Made by a program: the position numbers and the translations under genes. DNA of 64,000 bases from Lysinibacillus boronitolerans JCM 21713 = 10a = NBRC 103108 (GTDB lineage: Bacteria; Bacillota; Bacilli; Bacillales_A; Planococcaceae), in the NCBI RefSeq assembly GCF_000772935.1, contig NZ_JPVR01000077.1, positions 175,635-239,634 of the forward strand, written 5' to 3'. The notes beneath the pieces were generated by a model. It saw only the letters and a list, made by a program, of their open reading frames with translations. It was not told where the DNA came from and did not search any database. Positions 12,278-20,205 of the stretch are shown here, one piece after another (within the stretch, counting starts at the first letter, position 1; each line of letters starts with the position of its first letter).

Positions 12278-13294
12278 TTATTTATGGTTTAAGCCTTGTT
12301 CAGCAATGTATAAAGCTAGGTCCATTAAGCGAGTAGAGTAACCAATTTCGTTATCATACCAAGCTAAAACCTTCACCATTTTGTTTTCTAACACCATTGT
12401 TGAAAGGCCGTCTACCGTAGAAGAATGATGGTTACCGTTATAATCAATTGAAACTAATGGTAGCTCATTGTAATCTAAAATGCCTTTTAACTCATTTTCA
12501 GAAGCTTCTTTTAATGCTGCATTAATCGTTTCTTTCGATACATCTGCTTTTAGCTCTACAACTAAGTCAACACATGATACGTTAGGTGTTGGCACACGCA
12601 TAGAGAAGCCATCTAGCTTACCTTTTAATTGTGGCAATACTTTTGATACAGCTACTGCTGCGCCTGTTGTTGTTGGAATCATAGACACCGCTCCAGCACG
12701 TGCACGACGTGGATCAGAGTGTGGGAAGTCTAGAATTCGTTGGTCATTTGTATAAGAGTGAATTGTTGTCATCATACCGCGTTCGATGCCAAATTTCTCA
12801 TCAAGTATTTTAGCTACTGGTGCCAGACAGTTTGTTGTACAAGAAGCATTGGAGATCACATCATCAGTTGCTGGGTTATAATCCTCATGGTTTACACCCA
12901 TAACAAATGTAGGCATTGCTCCTTTTGCTGGTGCTGATAGAATCGCTTTTTTCGCCCCTGCTTCAATATGCTTGCCTACTTCTTCCATTGAACGGAATCG
13001 ACCAGTACATTCAAGCACTACATCTACGCCTAATTCGCCCCACGGTAATTGTGCAGGATCTTTTTCAGCATATACTTTTACACGTTGACCATTTACTACG
13101 AAAGAATCTTCATCTGCATTGACTTCAGCATCATAGATACCGTGTACTGAATCATATTTCAATAAGTGCGCAAGCTGACCAGCATCTGTTAAGTCGTTTA
13201 CGGCTACTACTTCAAATTCATCATGCTTCATTGCCTCACGAAATACTAAACGTCCAATACGTCCAAATCCATTAATCGCTAATTTTAATGCCAT
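12278..13294 (-). CDS. gap: Glyceraldehyde-3-phosphate dehydrogenase (glycolytic, NAD type)
   Basis: 338 residues from MALKLAINGFGRIGR, the Rossmann start. The frame is open 30 codons further up, but a GGAGG site lies 9 bp before this ATG. Catalytic Cys152 sits in SNASCTTNCLAP, and the C-terminal WYDNEIGYSTRLMD block is present. It forms 1,3-bisphosphoglycerate with NAD. Position directly behind cggR identifies it as the glycolytic GapA type rather than the gluconeogenic GapB. Confidence 0.97.
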   Translation of the reverse strand: MALKLAINGFGRIGRLVFREAMKHDEFEVVAVNDLTDAGQLAHLLKYDSVHGIYDAEVNADEDSFVVNGQRVKVYAEKDPAQLPWGELGVDVVLECTGRFRSMEEVGKHIEAGAKKAILSAPAKGAMPTFVMGVNHEDYNPATDDVISNASCTTNCLAPVAKILDEKFGIERGMMTTIHSYTNDQRILDFPHSDPRRARAGAVSMIPTTTGAAVAVSKVLPQLKGKLDGFSMRVPTPNVSCVDLVVELKADVSKETINAALKEASENELKGILDYNELPLVSIDYNGNHHSSTVDGLSTMVLENKMVKVLAWYDNEIGYSTRLMDLALYIAEQGLNHK

Positions 13295-13317
13295 TGTTAA
13301 TTCCTCCAATAATGTGT

Positions 13318-13345
13318 GATGTCTGTCTCTATGAATAGAGACATC
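13318..13345 (-). promoter_or_regulatory. 5'-leader hairpin before gap (possible mRNA-stabilising stem-loop)
   Basis: GTCTCTA-TTCA-TAGAGAC on the minus strand forms a 7-bp stem with a 4-nt loop, extended by GAT/ATC across a small bulge. It lies in the cggR-gap gap, 24 bp before the gap start, just ahead of the ribosome site. In B. subtilis the cggR-gapA transcript is cleaved near the cggR end and a stem-loop protects gapA mRNA; this element is placed where that would be expected. The role is inferred. Confidence 0.5.
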
Positions 13346-13420
13346 AAAATTTACTTTATGCTCATTCAAAAAATGCTTTAGCACTTTCTGAGATCGAGTG
13401 ACATGTTTACAACTTTGCCA

Positions 13421-14473
13421 TCATTCAAGATGCTTATTTTCTATAGAAGATATTTTAGCAGCAATTGCTTTGGCCGCTGCTTCATCTGTTACAAATATGG
13501 TTTGCTTAGGTGCTACTTTGAAATAAGAAAGCATTGCATTGACCTTCTTTTTGCCTGCTGCAACTGCAATGACCTGCTCACTGTTTTGTACCTGCTCAAG
13601 CTGGATACCAATTGTGCGTATGCGATGTACTATTTCTCCATCGGCATTGAAATAATAACCGAAAGCCTCACTTACAGCGCCTTTGTCCTCAAGAATTCGC
13701 AAATCCTCAGGAGATGAGTTACGACGAATAGCCATTTCCTCTGCGGAGCCAATCCCATGAATGACGCAATCTGCTTGATCATAGAAGGCCATCATTTCTG
13801 TTACCATCGGCTCTGTTAACATCGCTTGATAAGCTTGCTCACTTAAATGCTCTGGTAAAAATAAAGTACGGTACTGAGTTTCCATTTGCATGGCAAATGT
13901 TGCAACAAGTGTATTGGCCTGCATTTGCATTTCATGTCCAATCCCCCCGCGTGCAGCTACAAAGGTGATATGCTTTTGTCCGTCTAAAGGATGTAAAAAC
14001 TGCGCAAGAGAGGCAACAGATTTTCCACCAGTGACAGCTACAACTTGCTCATCAAAAGCAGTCGACATAAATTGCAATGCTGCTTCTTTGCCAAGCATGG
14101 TTAGGATTGTCTGATCCTCATTGTAATCACCAGGAACTACGACTACACGTTGGATGCCCAAGTGGCTTTCAAGCACTTTTGCAAGCTGGGTTAAACCAGC
14201 CCATTCATAAACGATGGCTCTTAATTTTTCAATGACTATTTCACCATCATCTGTACATACCATACCCGACTTTTGCGCATCTAATAACCCTTGTTCACGT
14301 AAAATATCAGTTTCTTTGCGTATTTCTCTTTCTGTCATTTTCAGTGAATCGGCTAGCGTACGTCGCCCGATTGGTTGCATAAGTTGAACGGCCTGCAAAA
14401 TTCGATATCTTGCTTGCAGAAGCGGATACATTTCAGGAAGTAGCCTTTGCTGTGCCTCTGGAACAGTTAACAT
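13421..14473 (-). CDS. cggR: Central glycolytic genes regulator
   Basis: 350 residues, SorC/DeoR-type. The N-terminus (about residues 20-75) is a winged helix-turn-helix (GRRTLADSLKMTEREIRKET); the rest is a sugar-phosphate-binding domain with VAVTGGKSVASLA and VIHGIGSAEEMAIRR. In Bacillus CggR represses the gap operon and is relieved by fructose-1,6-bisphosphate. Gene order directly before gap matches. A promoter and operator lie upstream at 14501-14580, so autoregulation is expected. Confidence 0.95.
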   Translation of the reverse strand: MLTVPEAQQRLLPEMYPLLQARYRILQAVQLMQPIGRRTLADSLKMTEREIRKETDILREQGLLDAQKSGMVCTDDGEIVIEKLRAIVYEWAGLTQLAKVLESHLGIQRVVVVPGDYNEDQTILTMLGKEAALQFMSTAFDEQVVAVTGGKSVASLAQFLHPLDGQKHITFVAARGGIGHEMQMQANTLVATFAMQMETQYRTLFLPEHLSEQAYQAMLTEPMVTEMMAFYDQADCVIHGIGSAEEMAIRRNSSPEDLRILEDKGAVSEAFGYYFNADGEIVHRIRTIGIQLEQVQNSEQVIAVAAGKKKVNAMLSYFKVAPKQTIFVTDEAAAKAIAAKISSIENKHLE

Positions 14474-14500
14474 ATCTATCTACTCCCCTAATTAATAGTG

Positions 14501-14544
14501 GTGGGTTTGTTTTTAACCCACTTAATTATTTTGTGTCCCACTTA
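14501..14544 (-). promoter_or_regulatory. Candidate CggR operator
   Basis: On the minus strand two copies of TAAGTGGG(A/T) lie 20 bp apart (plus-strand CCCACTTA at 14517 and 14537). A dyad GTGGGTT-N7-AACCCAC covers 14501-14521. The known B. subtilis operator is also built of two repeated GGGAC-type half-sites immediately after the cggR promoter. The sequence differs from that consensus, so the call rests on position and repeat structure. Confidence 0.6.
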
Positions 14545-14551
14545 TGGTTTT

Positions 14552-14580
14552 ATTATAATATGCATTGTTTTAAAGTGCAA
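14552..14580 (-). promoter_or_regulatory. Sigma-A promoter of cggR-gap
   Basis: Minus strand TTGCAC (14575-14580), 17-bp spacer, TATAAT (14552-14557). The likely start falls at the edge of the candidate CggR operator, so bound repressor would block initiation or early elongation. Confidence 0.8.
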
Positions 14581-14600
14581 GTAGTTGTCTTGTTCTGGAT

Positions 14601-14636
14601 AAAAAAAAGCCTCATAGCTATAAAAACAGCTACAAG
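14601..14636 (-). terminator. Terminator after the 40-residue ORF
   Basis: Minus strand AGTCTTGTAGCT and AGCTATGAGGCT can form a 12-bp stem (three G-U pairs) followed by eight T. It begins 13 bp past the stop of the small gene at 14649. Confidence 0.8.
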
Positions 14637-14648
14637 ACTTTGTTGAAC

Positions 14649-14771
14649 TTATTTAGTGAAAGATAAAATCGCGTTCTTTTTAAAACCTTCTAAAGCTTTT
14701 GTTGCTTCAGTTTTATTTGTAAATTCAAAAATACGAACGTCCTTTTTCTCAAATACTGTAATTACCCACAT
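14649..14771 (-). CDS. Small protein of 40 residues, unknown function
   Basis: ATG behind a good AAGGGAG site (spacing about 7) opens a 40-codon frame: MWVITVFEKKDVRIFEFTNK, then TEATKALEGFKKNAILSFTK. A strong terminator follows. The hydrophobic/charged alternation suggests a small beta-alpha fold; there is no signal peptide or metal motif. I do not recognise a named family. Ribosome site, terminator and coding-like composition make it a likely real gene between cggR and the glutaredoxin-like gene. Confidence 0.65.
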   Translation of the reverse strand: MWVITVFEKKDVRIFEFTNKTEATKALEGFKKNAILSFTK

Positions 14772-14918
14772 TGTAAAATCTCCCTTCACATCATTCATTT
14801 TTGTAATATAACAACCACTAAAATTTGTGATACATTTGCTAAACTGTTTTATAACAACTTCTTACTTGATACCTATTCTACTCCGATTTTTAGGAAAAGA
14901 AAGTCTAATGTGAAGGTC

Positions 14919-14966
14919 TTCACAAACTGTTCAAATTCAAACCGCTTTCATTGAACAATTTGTGAA
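14919..14966. repeat. Long inverted repeat (16-bp arms)
   Basis: TTCACAAACTGTTCAA and TTGAACAATTTGTGAA are inverted copies with one mismatch in 16, separated by 16 bp. There is no T run on either strand, so it is not a standard terminator. It lies between the glutaredoxin-like gene and the 40-residue gene; a regulator site or an RNA hairpin is possible. The rest of 14772-15032 shows nothing else clear. Confidence 0.6.
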
Positions 14967-15032
14967 TTGTGAGAATGACAGCTAATAATAAAGTCATTTA
15001 TACCGTTAATAACTCTTTATACTTTCAGTAGA

Positions 15033-15266
15033 TTAACTGCCTAATCGCTCCATTAACGTGGCATAATCTAAATTACCATACTGAATGACGACACCATCTT
15101 TTTCAACTACCGGAATCATTAGCATATATTTTTCATGTATACGATCATCCTGCTCTATATCAATTATTTCAATATCAAATAGAACATCTTCCTGAACAAG
15201 CTTTAATGTCTGTAGCCCTTCTACACATAAAGGACAATTCGCCCTACTAAAAAATTTAATTTTCAT
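15033..15266 (-). CDS. Glutaredoxin-like thiol-redox protein
   Basis: 77 residues from MKIKFFSRANCPLCVEGLQT. The frame also has a GTG three codons earlier, but it overlaps the GGAGGAGG site, so this ATG (spacing 8) is preferred. The CPLC pair near residue 11 and the cis-Pro IPVVEKDG region match the short glutaredoxin/DUF836 family (thioredoxin fold). Its partner proteins are unknown. It is probably a single-gene unit. Confidence 0.85.
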   Translation of the reverse strand: MKIKFFSRANCPLCVEGLQTLKLVQEDVLFDIEIIDIEQDDRIHEKYMLMIPVVEKDGVVIQYGNLDYATLMERLGS

Positions 15267-15318
15267 AGATAGCACCTCCTCCTTTATTATAAACGATGTA
15301 GCAATGAAGAAATGGCTA

Positions 15319-16236
15319 CTATTCTTTGATGATGTTTATTTGAGCTTTCTTAGTATCCTTCTTTGTAATGGCTGTATTTTTGCCAACAATGACGGAAATC
15401 ACAACAATCATTGCCACGACGATCGTAAACCAAGAGATGGATTCATTTAAAAATAGCGTAGCAAAAAGAATCATTAAAAATGGCTGTAAATATTGAATCT
15501 GACTAACTCTTGCAATACCTCCTAAAGCCATTCCCCCATACCAAGCAACATATGCTAAAAACTGACTGACAACAGCTAAATATAACAGGCTAACCCACGC
15601 TGTAAGAGGGGCATGTAGCATTTCCAAGGAAAATTGGGAAATGACAGGGACAATAAAAAAGGGAGCCGCCAGCAAAATAGCCCAAGCAATAACCTGCCAG
15701 CTCCCTAATTCCTTCGCTAACTGTCCTCCTTCTGCATAGCTAAGACCTAATATTACAACTGCTGCTAATAATGCTAGATCTGCCTTATGTAATTGTCCTA
15801 AGCCTAAAAAGCTAGCATAAATAATAACTGCTATAGCCCCAATAACACTCGATAACCAAAACTTAAATGAGGGACGTTCACCTGCTCTGAATAAAGCAAA
15901 GCCCGCAGTCGCTAAAGGTAAAAGTGCTAATTCGATTGCGCCATGTGTAACTGGCAGCCTTGTCATTGCCCAAGATGTAAGTAAAGGAAATCCTAATACT
16001 GCCCCAAAGGATACTATTATCAAGCTTTTAAATTGTCTAGCATTCGGTAGTCTTTCTTTTCTTACAAGTAAAACGATGGCTACGATGAACGCCGCGATGA
16101 AAGCTCTCCCCAATCCTACAATTGTCGCTCCAAAGTATGGTACAGCTGTACTTGTTGCGGGTAACGTTAGACTAAAGCAAATTACCCCCACAAATCCTAA
16201 CAGCAAACCTATTTTTTCTTTTCTTTTATCCTGCAT
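15319..16236 (-). CDS. EamA/DMT-family transporter
   Basis: 305 residues with ten predicted membrane segments in two repeated halves, the drug/metabolite transporter layout (the second half includes LYLAVVSQFLAYVAWYGGMA). The family exports amino acids, metabolites or drugs; the substrate is not visible. It is divergent from a MocR/GntR-aminotransferase regulator gene, an arrangement in which the regulator commonly controls the transporter. A shared 122-bp intergenic region has repeated motifs. Confidence 0.9.
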   Translation of the reverse strand: MQDKRKEKIGLLLGFVGVICFSLTLPATSTAVPYFGATIVGLGRAFIAAFIVAIVLLVRKERLPNARQFKSLIIVSFGAVLGFPLLTSWAMTRLPVTHGAIELALLPLATAGFALFRAGERPSFKFWLSSVIGAIAVIIYASFLGLGQLHKADLALLAAVVILGLSYAEGGQLAKELGSWQVIAWAILLAAPFFIVPVISQFSLEMLHAPLTAWVSLLYLAVVSQFLAYVAWYGGMALGGIARVSQIQYLQPFLMILFATLFLNESISWFTIVVAMIVVISVIVGKNTAITKKDTKKAQINIIKE

Positions 16237-16264
16237 GTGCTCATCCTTTCATTTTCCTCTCCAT

Positions 16265-16343
16265 CTGTCCCTGGTATAATCCATAGTAATCGGTGCTATC
16301 TCTAAAATGAACAGAATTTTCTGCCAACTGTCCTGGTACAGAT
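16265..16343. promoter_or_regulatory. Candidate MocR-regulator direct repeats
   Basis: CTGTCCCTGGTA (16265-16276) and CTGTCCTGGTA (16328-16338) are near-identical direct repeats, starts 63 bp apart (about six helical turns). On the other strand they read TATACCAGGGACAG and TGTACCAGGACAG; the core resembles the ATACCA repeats bound by B. subtilis GabR, a MocR protein. They flank the divergent starts. TATAAT at 16275-16280 may be a plus-strand -10. Confidence 0.5.
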
Positions 16344-16358
16344 AAAGGAGGAAGGACG

Positions 16359-17729
16359 ATGATTGCAAAATATGTAGAGGTTGTAGAGAACATTAAAGAG
16401 CAGCTTGCTAATGGTGTGCTCATTGCAGGCAGTAAACTACCTTCCGTACGACAACTGTCTGAGAAATTTTCCTGCAGTAAAAATACAGTGATAAGAGCTT
16501 ATAATGAGTTAGAAAAGGAGCATCTTATTTTTTCCAAACCTAAAAGTGGCTACTATGTTGTGAATAACATAGAGCAACCGAGTACACACCAACAAGTTAT
16601 TGATTTTTTATCTGCTGGTCCAGACAAAAGCATTATGCCCTATATTGAATTTCAGCATTGCATCAATCAAGCTATTGACACATATAAAGAAGAATTATTT
16701 AGTTATAGTGATCAGCAAGGGCTTTACTCGCTACGTGTACAATTGGCTAAGTATCTGCAGGATTTACAGGTCTTTACTGAACCTGATCGATTATTTATTG
16801 TCTCGGGTTCACAGCAAGCATTACATTTACTAGCGGCGATGCCATTTCCGAATGGTAAAAATAATATATTAATTGAACAGCCTACCTATTTTGGTTTTAT
16901 AGAATCTGTCCATCTACAACAAGCTACAACTTTTGGGATTGATTTAACAATGGAGGGCATTGATTTAGATCGTCTTGACTATATTTTTCGCAATAATGAC
17001 ATTAAGTTTTTCTATACTGTCCCGAGATTCCATAATCCTCTTGGTCATAGCTATACAAATGACGAAAAAAGAAAGATTGTGGAATTAGCAGACAAATATG
17101 ATGTTTATATTGTGGAGGATGATTTTTTAGGAGATTTAGATCCTAACACAAAAGCGGATCCGTTATTTTCTTTTAATCCCTCTGGTAGAGTTATTTATAT
17201 TAAAAGCTTTTCAAAAGTATTTCTTCCAGGTTTAAGAGTAGCGACAGTCGTCCTTCCCACTATAATGACAAATCATTTTCTACGTTATAAATTTAGTGCT
17301 GATTTCAATAGCTCTGTTCTCTCGCAGGGTGCCTTAGACATTTATTTAAAAAGCGGTATGTTTCATAGCCATATTAAAAAGATTAAAGAGCTTTATATAA
17401 GAAAAATGAGCGTTTTACAGGAGGCTTGCGAATCATTACTTCCCACCTCTACTAACTATACGAAACCAGTATCAGGCTTTTATCTTTCTATTGTTCTTCC
17501 TGATAATGTAAGTGCTAGGCAGGTGGTTCATTTATTAAAGGAAAAAAATATATTGATGGATGACGTTGCTAGAATGTTTCTACCAGAATTTAAAAAGGAT
17601 AATCTTATTCGTTTAAGTATTTCTCAGGTAGATGAACAATTAATTTATACTGGTATTGAGGAGCTAGCACTTTGCATGTCATCATTTAAACGTAAAATGC
17701 GCTATCCAAATTCCATTCACCTATTGTAA
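16359..17729 (+). CDS. MocR-type regulator (GntR winged helix fused to aminotransferase-like domain)
   Basis: 456 residues. N-terminal GntR helix-turn-helix at about 10-72 (LPSVRQLSEKFSCSKNTVIR), then a fold-type I aminotransferase domain. SFSKVFLPGLRVA carries the expected PLP-binding Lys, and TVPRFHNPLGHSY and IVEDDFLGDLD are PLP-pocket blocks. MocR proteins use PLP plus an amino compound as effector. A GGAGG site precedes the ATG. It is divergent from the EamA transporter, its likely target. Confidence 0.92.
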   Translation: MIAKYVEVVENIKEQLANGVLIAGSKLPSVRQLSEKFSCSKNTVIRAYNELEKEHLIFSKPKSGYYVVNNIEQPSTHQQVIDFLSAGPDKSIMPYIEFQHCINQAIDTYKEELFSYSDQQGLYSLRVQLAKYLQDLQVFTEPDRLFIVSGSQQALHLLAAMPFPNGKNNILIEQPTYFGFIESVHLQQATTFGIDLTMEGIDLDRLDYIFRNNDIKFFYTVPRFHNPLGHSYTNDEKRKIVELADKYDVYIVEDDFLGDLDPNTKADPLFSFNPSGRVIYIKSFSKVFLPGLRVATVVLPTIMTNHFLRYKFSADFNSSVLSQGALDIYLKSGMFHSHIKKIKELYIRKMSVLQEACESLLPTSTNYTKPVSGFYLSIVLPDNVSARQVVHLLKEKNILMDDVARMFLPEFKKDNLIRLSISQVDEQLIYTGIEELALCMSSFKRKMRYPNSIHLL

Positions 17730-17732
17730 TTA

Positions 17733-17780
17733 AAAAAGGCATTGATTGTGAGCAAGCTACACATCAATGCCTTTTGTTTT
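17733..17780. terminator. Bidirectional terminator between convergent genes
   Basis: AAAGGCATTGAT and ATCAATGCCTTT form a perfect 12-bp stem, with T runs on both sides (AAAAAA on the left, TTTTGTTTT on the right). It serves the MocR gene (+) and the S9 peptidase gene (-). Confidence 0.9.
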
Positions 17781-17783
17781 AAG

Positions 17784-20057
17784 TTATTTTAAATGACTAT
17801 CGAAGAATTTTACCATGGCATTATAGAATTCAATTCTATTTTCTTCATTTGCGAAGCCATGTCCTTCATTATCTTTTAGCATGTACTCTACCTCCACACC
17901 TCTAGCGCGTAAGGCTTCCACAATTTGATCGGATTCTGCTTTGTTCACACGTGGGTCATTTGCTCCTTGAGCGACAAATAAAGGTGTTTTGATTTTATCT
18001 GCATGGAAAACAGGTGAAACAGCAGTTAACAATTCTTTGTCTTTCTCTGGATGGCCTACACGCTCATAAAACATGTTACGCATAGTTTCCCAGTAAGGAG
18101 GGATGGTATTTAATAATGTAAATATGTTAGATACCCCTACATAATCAACTGCAGCAGCATATAGATCAGGTGTATACGTAATACCCGCTAATGTTGCATA
18201 ACCACCAAATGATGCTCCATAAATACCAATGCGATCAGGGTCTGCAATGCCCTGGTCAATTGCCCATTGTACACCATCAGTAATATCATCTTGAATCTTC
18301 AGACCCCATTGCTTATTACCAGCCTGAAGGAACTCTTTACCATATCCAGTTGACGAACGGAAATTCACCTGAAGCACTGCATAGCCACGATTAGCTAATA
18401 ATTGTACTTCTGGATTGAAGCCCCACATATCACGTGCCCATGGTCCACCATGTGGATTGACAATAAGAGGGAGATCTTTCACTTCTTTATTTTTCGGTAA
18501 AGTTAAATAGCCATTAATCGTTAAACCATCTCGGCTCTTATATGAAATTGGATGCATTTCTGCAAGTTCATTCGGATTTAACCAAGGGCTTAAAGTCGCC
18601 AATTCAGTTAATTCATCTGTTGTAGAATCGTAGTAATAATATTTTCCATAGACAGTATCACTTGAAACGCTCACAATAAATTTTGTCATTTCTTTATTAT
18701 AATCATTGATACCAAGCTCACTTTCATGCACATTCAGCTTGCTTTGGATTTTACGGAAAAGCTTTTCAAAGTTCTCGTCAAAGAATTGGTAATGTGGTTT
18801 ATCTGTTATATACGCACCATATAGCAATTTATCGTGTTCGGCACTATATAAGACACCAGAAACATCTACTTGATCATTCGACATAATTACTTCTTCATTA
18901 CCTTTTAAGTCGTATTTCACAACTTCTACTTTGTCTCTACCTTTGTTTGATGTAGCATAAATGTATTGATTGTCTTTTGAGAAAGCTAGTGGCATTACTT
19001 CATCTCCAGCTTTCATTTCAATAAATGGCTTGAATTCATCCTTTTCAGAATCTCGATAAAGAATCGTGCCTTCCACACCATCTGAAGCTACAGCAATTCG
19101 CACATTGCCATTGCGATCCGCTAGCCAGCTCGTAATATTACCTGGATTTTTTGCAACGTGCGTTGTTTCACCAGTCTTTACATTCAGCTTGTAGACATCA
19201 AAAACTGTTGCATCTTCCTTATTCATCATGATAAGTATTTCATCTTTAACACCCTGTAGGCCACTTAATACCCCAACTGTGACATTTGGATATGGCGTTA
19301 GATCTTTTTCCTCAGAGCCATTAAATGTTGTAGAATAAATATGGAAGTTCTCATCTCCACCTTTATCCTTTAAATATAGTAAATTATTATCCTTCCAGAA
19401 AAATCCTGCGACATCCCGATCTTTTGAATTCGAAACACGAACAGGCTCACTATCATCATTCATCTTTTTCACGAAAACATTCGCTCTATTCTCCCAAGCA
19501 GAGGAGTAAGTAATGTAATTGCCATCTGGTGAAAGTTCATAACCGAAATTACCAGGATTTTTCATAAAGTCTTCAACTGAAATTTCCTTTACACCTTCAT
19601 GATTGGAACCATTTTTTATTTGTTTTGCATTGTTTAATATTTTTACTGCATCTTGTTTGGACATTGCTTCTGTATTTAATGATAAGCCATTAAATAGACC
19701 AATCTTATTGGCTTTCTCTAAATAGTCAGCAAGTGAAGCTTCTTTTTCTTCTTTATTTAACGCTCTAACTAAAATACGAGCCGCTTCATCACGTTTAATT
19801 GTCAAACTTAAATCTGTGAATTCTCCAGCCTTTACCCATTTATCAATAATTTGTTGACGCATTGAATCTGATCCGTGCTGGAATGTTAAAGTTGTTACAG
19901 CTAAATTCAAAAATTCCTGCGCTGACACACGTTCTTCTTGTGCTGTTACTGTGCTATTAGTTTCATTTGCAGCACGGACATCTTGCATTGTTGCAGGAAT
20001 AACTACAGAGGTTGATAGAATAATTGCTAACGATGCAGATAAAAATCTTTTTTTCAA
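17784..20057 (-). CDS. Secreted S9-family peptidase with N-terminal SLH-like region
   Basis: 757 residues. A signal peptide (about 1-29) is followed by residues 45-150 resembling degenerate S-layer homology modules (FTDLSLTIKRDEAARILVRA; a second begins near ANKIGLFNG). Next is a WD40-like propeller and a C-terminal prolyl-oligopeptidase hydrolase. The triad appears to be Ser616 (YGASFGGYA), Asp701 (GANDPRV) and His733 (EGHGFAN). The start is TTG behind GGGAGGA. It probably cleaves peptides at or near the cell wall; substrate unknown. Confidence 0.9.
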   Translation of the reverse strand: MKKRFLSASLAIILSTSVVIPATMQDVRAANETNSTVTAQEERVSAQEFLNLAVTTLTFQHGSDSMRQQIIDKWVKAGEFTDLSLTIKRDEAARILVRALNKEEKEASLADYLEKANKIGLFNGLSLNTEAMSKQDAVKILNNAKQIKNGSNHEGVKEISVEDFMKNPGNFGYELSPDGNYITYSSAWENRANVFVKKMNDDSEPVRVSNSKDRDVAGFFWKDNNLLYLKDKGGDENFHIYSTTFNGSEEKDLTPYPNVTVGVLSGLQGVKDEILIMMNKEDATVFDVYKLNVKTGETTHVAKNPGNITSWLADRNGNVRIAVASDGVEGTILYRDSEKDEFKPFIEMKAGDEVMPLAFSKDNQYIYATSNKGRDKVEVVKYDLKGNEEVIMSNDQVDVSGVLYSAEHDKLLYGAYITDKPHYQFFDENFEKLFRKIQSKLNVHESELGINDYNKEMTKFIVSVSSDTVYGKYYYYDSTTDELTELATLSPWLNPNELAEMHPISYKSRDGLTINGYLTLPKNKEVKDLPLIVNPHGGPWARDMWGFNPEVQLLANRGYAVLQVNFRSSTGYGKEFLQAGNKQWGLKIQDDITDGVQWAIDQGIADPDRIGIYGASFGGYATLAGITYTPDLYAAAVDYVGVSNIFTLLNTIPPYWETMRNMFYERVGHPEKDKELLTAVSPVFHADKIKTPLFVAQGANDPRVNKAESDQIVEALRARGVEVEYMLKDNEGHGFANEENRIEFYNAMVKFFDSHLK

Positions 20058-20171
20058 AATGATTCCTCCCTATATCAGTTTACGTTATATCGATTGTCGA
20101 TATATTTAAATTATACCAATTCTAGCATTATTGTCAATAATTGAGAGGCTATTATTTAAGCCATAATGAAA

Positions 20172-20194
20172 GCGAACTAAACAGATTAGTTCGC
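20172..20194 (-). terminator. Possible terminator after the TPM gene
   Basis: GCGAACTAA and TTAGTTCGC form a 9-bp stem, 12 bp beyond the TPM stop on the minus strand. The tail TTTCATTATGG is a weak U-tract. Confidence 0.5.
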
Positions 20195-20205
20195 CACTAC
20201 CTCTA

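Noticed and set aside
12740..13122. Plus-strand ORFs opposite gap (two of 65-68 codons)
   Set aside because: Shadows of the conserved gap gene, without ribosome sites or recognisable products.
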